A program made the position numbers and the translations under genes. DNA of 64,000 nucleotides from Strigamia acuminata. Taxonomy: Eukaryota > Arthropoda > Chilopoda > Geophilomorpha > Linotaeniidae. The stretch is taken from assembly GCA_949358305.1 (NCBI GenBank), contig OX442321.1, forward strand, positions 9,821,605 through 9,885,604, in the 5' to 3' direction. The notes under the pieces were generated by a model. That model was given only the letters and a program-made list of their open reading frames with translations, made no database searches and was not told where the DNA came from. Below are positions 57,801 through 64,000 of this stretch, in pieces; positions within the stretch are counted from its first letter, which is position 1, and every line of letters starts with the position of its first letter.

Positions 57801-60800
57801 TTCAAGTATTGATCGATCGTTGTTATAATTTCTGGAAATGCGAACATATTTCTATGAAAGAGAAATTTGTGATTACATCGCCTTTTTCAATTTTCATGAG
57901 ACATTGAAGAAATCAATTTTATCACTCCGGAAATTAAACTGTCACAGTCGCTGTACGGACTCAATGACAGAAAAAGATTACAAATTGCGATGTGGAATAA
58001 TTTGCAAACAATTTTCAAGATAAACGCCAACAATGCAACATTTGTCATTATTCAATTTTCCAGTGCCATCATTGATTGAACAATCGCCAAATTCACAAGC
58101 TGTTGTCGACATTCCAAATCGCAATTAATTGAAGCGTCATTGCACCGTTTAAACCAGCCACAATGATTGACATTACTCCAATAAAAATATATATGAAAAT
58201 GTTTTATAAAACCTGAAATAGCCCTAATATTCATGGAGATTTTTTTTTTTACCTCCTGCAGTTTATGGATGAGTGGGATAAACGGACCCCTCAGAGTCAT
58301 TTTCCAGCAAATGGTGGACAGTGTTGGTGGTCAATGATGAAGAGGGTCTTTTGATCTATGATCACCTTCATTTCCTTCTTGATGTACCCATAGTTCACTT
58401 GTTTATACGCACTTTGCTGCACTTATGACATCATCCCCTTATTCCATCTTCCCGTGCCATTCTAATATGGATTATTATTGAATTTCGTATCAACTTGCAC
58501 CTGTTTTATTATTCACGCACTAATAGTATTACCAATTTTATTCTTTGGCACGTTCTGGTGTTTGTCTCCCCTTTTACCCTATTTTTTATCCTCGGATTCT
58601 TTTTGAGCCGCCAATCCGGGGTGTTCCAATTAAGTCTCGTATTTTTCATAATCCGGTCGAGTATTCAATGTTCAAAACATGGTCTTAATCTTCTTGGGTT
58701 TTTTTTTAGTTTATATTATTCAAACGTGGTGCTAGTATTGGCACCCTTCTCCGTTGTGATTTTAATGAGGTGCAAGGGTTTGCTTTTTTCTTTTCTGGTT
58801 GGTCTATAAATTTTTAATGGCTTTTGTGGACGATGGAGACAATGATTGGGTAAAGGGGTTTCGGTCTTGACGAGTTTTTTTTTTTTTTAAATTTTTTTTT
58901 TTTTTTTTTTGGAATAAATTATTATTATTATTTTAATGTTGGATGGAGGGAATGTGGAATTTATTTATTTATGTCTGGCTTCATATCTGCGATTTTTCAA
59001 ATGTTGTGCAATTAGCAGCAGACCGAATCCGTGTCGCGTCGAAATGTGCACCTAATTTAGTTGAATTATTCCGTTACGATGTGACGCTTGAGCTATTGCT
59101 CGTATGAATTGCAGTCATCAAAACGAGGCCTGTTTACGAGCCTTATACGCCATTCAATTATATAATTGAAACTCTTTTTCTGCGTAATTTCTAGATATTG
59201 AACATTTTTTTTTGCTTTTTATAAGATTGCAACAACCGCTTGAAATTATTTTCTTCCTATGGAAATTCTAATACTTTGAGCTTGGTATATATTGAAAAAG
59301 TTGAATTTACTGCATTAGGTAAATAACACGCGACGCCACAAGAATTCTATAAAAAAACAAGAAAATAAAACTAAGTTTAGTAAGAAATGTTTCTTTCTTT
59401 GTGTTGGGACACGACCAGCAAGACGAATGTAAAAAAAGGGAAAACAAAACAATCAAGTTGATGCGCACAATATGTGAAAGCGAAGTCTTGACAACTCCCA
59501 TTATACGCTACTTAGGCCGAGTTGAAAAATTATTTCTCAAGATAAACACAATCATCGAGACCTTATCTTACGACAGAACATTTGGGCCACTTAAACTCGT
59601 AATCTGTAATCTCAACACAAGCACATTTTGATGACTGTGACATCATCCTCAATAAAGATACGATCTGCAAGTGGACAAACAGATTGTGCAGCCTGTATTT
59701 TCTAAAATAGGTCTTGTTTTATTGCAATTGGCGTTTAAGATGCGCCGGTAGAGCGGAGAAGGGAATTGATGTTCATTCCTTGGCTTCTTGTAGCTTGAAA
59801 GATGGATTGCGGCCATTTTGGCATTATTCTTTGGGTGATTTGCTGTCACTTGTTGCAGATGTTTGTGCCTGGGTGGGTGTGTCCGTACAAGTTGGGCTAT
59901 TTGGCACTTGTTGGGGAGTTTTTAATGCAGATGTTGCATTGGAGGAAAAATAGTTAGAAGTTTAAAGTTTATGGGAGCAATAAAAAGGAAATCGAAGTTG
60001 TTAACCCCTGCTTCGGAATGTTCTAGTTAAATGAATTTGTTTTTGTTTTGTGAGTGAGTGAGAAAAACACATTTTTCATCGTCGTTTGAATGTGTTTCTA
60101 TCTTTGCTTTTGGTTTATGCGCTCGTAACTCAGTCTGGCTGTGAAATTATGATTGTACTGTGATCCACTTTTGAATATTGAAAATGGGAAGAAAAAATAT
60201 ATAGTTGTTTATGCAAAGGGGAATGATGGAAATGGGATAGTGAATCACAAGTTGAGTAGATTTGCTCTCGTTTTTGTACTTGCTACGAGGCAAATGGAAA
60301 TAAAAATGTAAATTACACCATGGGAGATTATTAAGTAAATTAGATTACATTTCGGAAGATAAATTAATAATACATTTTCGATTCTGCGCGCTTGGCGAAG
60401 ACCAATTTTTCATGTTTAAATTAACGGCCGCTATTTTGGAAAATGCGTTTTTAAAATTTTTTAAAAAAAATTTTTTTTTTTATGGCGAGTATTTAAAAAA
60501 TAAATTAAGAAATTATCTAAAATGTTAACCCAATTAAAAATATTTTTACAATTTAAAAAATTATATAAAAAAAAATTCTAAAAAGTTTTTTGAGTCGCCA
60601 GTTACCACATGTCATTAAAGATTGAACACAAGATAAAGAGGAGCGTACAAATTAATTACAATTTCTTAGAAATAGTCCTACATAAATAAAGAAGGGGAAA
60701 AAAACGTCTGCGGTCCTGCTGATTAGGCTGAACAAATTGTGTTAGACCCAAAAAAAAAATATTTCACCCCTGCAAAAAAAAAGGGATGAAAGAAAAATGC

Positions 60801-63575
60801 AAATGATTCACACACAGTCCCCCAGATGGAATAAGAAGTGCGTGATAACCCTTTGTAGCCATTTTTTATTTAATATAATTTTTTTCAATTAACATTCCCC
60901 ATTGCAAAACAAACTGACACTCACAAAGAGAATGTGCAAAAGAAAAGGACACTTTTTAATTAAGAGGACACGGAATGCAAATTAAAAGCTGTAAATCAAG
61001 CCAGACAAAAACTGGGGGGTGGGGACACCGAATAGATGAGGGGATGATATAAGGAAGAGGGGAAGGAAGGTATAGTGTTTATTTCCATTCTGATTTTGAC
61101 CCATCATTAGGCTTTTCTGCGCAGCACGGAAAAGATTCTTATTTCGTTTTATTCTCTTTCTTTCTTTCTTTTGCCGATGGTGCTGTAATTAGCGTGTTTA
61201 TTCAACAGCATGTGTTAGGGTGTGAGAAATAGAATGAAAAAGAGGTGGGTGGGTGAGTTTCCTTTCCTGTCATTCGCTATCTGCGTGGTTATCAACATCT
61301 GGCTCGCACATTTTCTTCTTTCTTGTCTCATTTTCTTGCTGTTTTGATGAATTGAAATTGGGGCCTGCGTTCTAGACTTGTAATTAGGTGATGTCATAAT
61401 GTGGATTTTTGGTGAAAATGAGTCGAGGTGCTGGATTACTCGGGCTGCTGGGTTTATATTTCAATTTTTTTTCCATGGGAGTGTTGCAAGAGGGAAGGAG
61501 GTTTGTTAAATGGTGAGAGAATTTTGGTGATTTACCCAGGAGTTTTATAGGAGAATGATTATTATTATTCACATGTCAAACACGTGTCTGCGAGTATGTT
61601 TTTAGTCTTAATGTAAAATCAAATTGCAGAAATAGTTGTTTGCGTGAGCTGTAAATAACAAGTTGATTGGGATTTTAGAATGTGATAAACATTCAATTTC
61701 TTGCTCTCCCTTCGCTCGGTCACCCTAGGGAGCACTTGGAACACTCAAACGAGACGTTTGGTATTTCCAAATTGGTGTTTTTTTTTTTTAAATATATATT
61801 TTTTTTGCCATGTTTTTCTATTTTTCGATACTATCGGTTTTGTTATGACAACGGCGTCATTTCTTTTTTTTTTCTTTATCTGCAGTGCTGTAATGTCAAT
61901 TTGTGTTTGCTCTCGCTTGAGACACGTCTTGAGTATTTTTATACTCTTTGTGTTCGTGTCACTTCCACCAGTTGTCAGCTTTGGAAAACTTTCCTTTTTG
62001 TTTTCCTACATACACCTAACGTGGCTCTTGACATTGCTTTTATTCCCCACGGTCTTGCGCAATATGGACTCCCAGGAGAGCGAAATAATAAAAAAAAACG
62101 ACAAATTCTGACAAAAGTGAAGTGGATGCGACGTAGATGTAAAAATTCAAATTTTAAATTCAAATTTCTTTTTTTATCTGGTCAGATGGGGTTGTTGGGG
62201 GATAAAAAAAAGGGTGTTCCAGGTATACGCGCCTAATTGGTCAATTTCCAAGTCTATATTTATCCAATCCTTTCAAGTGTACCCCTTTTTTTGTATAAAA
62301 ACACAAAAAAACGGCGAGGAGGGATGAAATATTGCGGGGTGAGGATATTGGGACATAAAACGTGTGACACATTGGAAATATTGAGGGTAGGGGTTAATGC
62401 CAGCAGGAGAGGGGTAAATGTTTGCTGGGGGGTTTCGAATAGAAAGAAAAGAGGGTGGGTACATAAAAAATGAGTTACCTTGTGTACACTTTGCTTTTGT
62501 CATTTTTTTTGCGCCGAACCCTTTGTGACCAGATGTGTCGGGCAAGTGGAGGTGACACGAACCAGATTTGCGCGGGGGCGCGGGGGTTAAGTTGTATAAA
62601 AAGATTGTTTGGGGTTAGGAGCGTCGAGTGGGAAAAAATGGAGTGTTGAAGGTGATCCATTATTCTTTTGGGTGCAATTTGCCAATGGTCAGCGAGTGGT
62701 CAAGTGGAAGTGAGGTGGCGTTGGCAGTTGAGGATTGGGGGGGTGCGCATTAGATGTCAAGTGGGAGGTCATCTGTCTTGGTCAAAAGGTCCGAGTGGCG
62801 CTGATGGCTAATCTACTAGGTGTCTATAGTTGGTCGGTTTGACCACTTGACCACGTGAGTTGTGGTTGGGATTGATTGGGTTTTTTGGGTTTGCATGAAT
62901 GGGAAGTGGCGGGGACGTGGGTTGTGGTGGTTTCGAGAGGTTTAATTTGTGATTAGCATTCCTGTGTGGTTGTAGAAGTTATTGGGAAATGTCGATAAAT
63001 ATCGGAAGATGTGGATTTTTGAAAGCTTTGGGTTTAATTAAATATGAGTTGTGACAAGCTGCCACTAGTTTCGGGGTTGGCGAAGCGGAGATCTGATAAC
63101 ATTTATACGAGCCATTGGGTTTTCCAAGAACAATAGAATGTTTATTTGAATTTAAATAGTAAAGGAATACGGATGTATAAAATGGAAATAAATTAAATGT
63201 TTGCAGTTTTTTGTTTGGTCGTGAAACGTTTAATTATGCAAGAATCACGTGACTGGAAAGTAAAAAAATAGAAATTATTTATTGTTTGTCAATAATTTTC
63301 AAGGAAAACGGGTTTTGTTTTAATAACACCGTTGATCCAGTGTATTAAAAGTAGAGTGGGTCAATCTGTTGAAATTCGATCAAGTTCATGTGTTGTAAGA
63401 ATAAGAATGTTGGTCACGGTGAGGATTGTGTTAAAGATGAGTGTGTTTTTTTTTTTTAAATTTTATTATTGCAATAAAGATGACTGATTTATTACACGTG
63501 TAAAATACTTATCGGGAAGAACCAGTTTTATTTGAGTTTTACTCGTGATGCAATATCGTTGAGAGAAAATTCAAG
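51895..63575. other. Presumed first intron of the RYK-like gene
   Basis: Twelve kilobases with no recognised protein exon. It holds poly-pyrimidine and G-rich patches with abrupt strand bias (for example 53,220-53,580 and 62,700-62,950), (TTA)n, poly-T near 58,880-58,910, a short duplicated phrase AATACCAGAAGTCGAGC at about 55,781 and 55,847, and one MITE at 57158-57445. Long first introns of developmental receptors often carry enhancers; I cannot identify any by eye. The 184-codon frame near 61,682 is low-complexity and not credible. Confidence 0.5.
57158..57445. mobile_element. 288-bp MITE with 9-bp target-site duplication
   Basis: Terminal inverted repeats TATACTTCCAG (left) and TACACTTCCAG (complement of the right end) match at 10 of 11 positions. 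The element is flanked on both sides by the identical 9-mer GTAAAAAAT (57149-57157 and 57446-57454). The interior is rich in CGAGAC/GTCTCG words, including GAGATCTC palindromes, and has no coding capacity. A 9-bp duplication fits Mutator-like elements; an 8-bp hAT-type duplication with one chance match is the alternative. Confidence 0.8.
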
Positions 63576-63851
63576 ATGGCGTTGAAAGGTATCGAAGCTT
63601 TGCTGGTGATTTTCGTTATTGGTTTTGTTTTTTGGGGATACGTTGCGTGCGATAAAAAAATAAGGTATAATGTGTATACATCACTCACGGTAATTATTTT
63701 AGTTTTGGTTTTCTTCAACAGTTGCATCGGAAAAGGGAACTGCAAGGAGCATTCCGACTGTTGTTCTGGCGATTGTATGCCACTTTACGATGGCATGAAA
63801 ATGGTCTGTTCGGCATCGATCAAAAACAATAAGGGGAGAGTGAAAAAATAA
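63576..63851 (+). CDS. Small secreted inhibitor-cystine-knot (knottin) peptide
   Basis: Two exons, 63576-63664 and 63722-63851, joined in phase across a 57-nt GT-AG intron; the product is 72 aa. Exon 1 encodes a hydrophobic signal peptide ending near YVAC. Exon 2 carries six cysteines spaced C-x5-C-x5-C-C-x3-C-x10-C, the classic knottin pattern, and a basic C-terminal tail. Such peptides act as toxins, antimicrobials, protease inhibitors or endogenous neuromodulators; sequence alone cannot tell which, and nothing shows venom use. The intron has no in-frame stop, so retention would give a 91-residue form with a second hydrophobic stretch. AATAAA follows at 63899-63904. The gene appears nested, same strand, in the RYK-like intron, unless that gene ends earlier than I think. 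Confidence 0.8.
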   Translation: MALKGIEALLVIFVIGFVFWGYVACDKKIRYNVYTSLTVIILVLVFFNSCIGKGNCKEHSDCCSGDCMPLYDGMKMVCSASIKNNKGRVKK

Positions 63852-63898
63852 AATTGTTGATACTTTTTGATTCGTAAAATGTTTGTAGATTAAGTTAC

Positions 63899-63904
63899 AA
63901 TAAA
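63899..63904 (+). promoter_or_regulatory. Poly(A) signal of the knottin gene
   Basis: AATAAA 48 nt after the stop codon, within a short AT-rich 3' UTR. Confidence 0.7.
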
Positions 63905-64000
63905 CAAATGCGTAATGTAAATCCTGTTTTTACTGAAATTCACTTTTAGATTTGGATTCAAAAGGGTTGAGTGTCTATTGCATTGCAGTGTTGACAAATA

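Noticed and set aside
61682-62236. 184-codon plus-strand frame and overlapping 136-codon frame
   Set aside because: Built on poly-T (Phe) and poly-A (Lys) runs in AT-rich DNA, with no domain, and two frames are open at once.

Overview
The window looks like AT-rich nuclear DNA of an invertebrate animal, most likely an arthropod. Most introns are short (about 55-90 nt, GT-AG), and every recognisable gene is a metazoan ortholog. One gene resembles, from memory, an uncharacterised helical family seen in spider proteomes, but the introns are too compact for a typical spider. I do not name a taxon. No bacterial features, rRNA, tRNA or CRISPR arrays were seen.

Layout. 1-10,768 (+): the last four exons of a cyclic-nucleotide-gated channel alpha subunit, with a 5.4-kb intron holding a duplicated, decayed sequence. 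10,769-20,953: long AT-rich spacer with tandem repeats. 20,954-29,800 (+): a complete ABCC5/MRP5-like ABC transporter. Between its exons 9 and 11 lie FIVE tandem exons, each exactly 108 nt and phase 0/0. All are homologous to the one exon that encodes the last membrane helix of TMD1. This is a previously unannotated-looking array of mutually exclusive exons and is the main find. 30,207-32,308 (+): an intronless gene of unknown function, broken by a frameshift and a stop codon. 32,898-38,655 (+): complete MED14 in 21 exons. 38,656-43,054: the spacer between the convergent genes MED14 and RagA. A 158-bp segment carrying the shared bidirectional poly(A) signal is present at both ends of a roughly 4.06-kb insert, so each gene has its own copy. 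The insert holds a possible spliced non-coding unit, hairpins, two minisatellites and a decayed gene. 43,055-44,399 (-): complete RagA/B GTPase. It is head-to-head with 44,909-47,585 (+), a dihydroflavonol-reductase-like extended SDR that lacks the catalytic lysine, uses a GC-AG intron and carries an acidic tail. 49,700-51,313 (+): MOGAT/DGAT2-family acyltransferase. 51,783-51,894 (+): first coding exon of a RYK/Derailed Wnt receptor, followed by a first intron that appears to run to the window edge. That intron contains a 288-bp MITE with a 9-bp target duplication and, at 63,576-63,851 (+), a small secreted cystine-knot peptide gene.

The genes are not an operon. They are independent housekeeping, signalling and lipid-metabolism loci. 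RagA (mTORC1 amino-acid sensing) and the SDR may share a 509-bp divergent promoter; MED14 and RagA shared a terminator before the insertion. Exon joins were deduced by hand from GT-AG sites, phase and remembered family sequences; no search was run.
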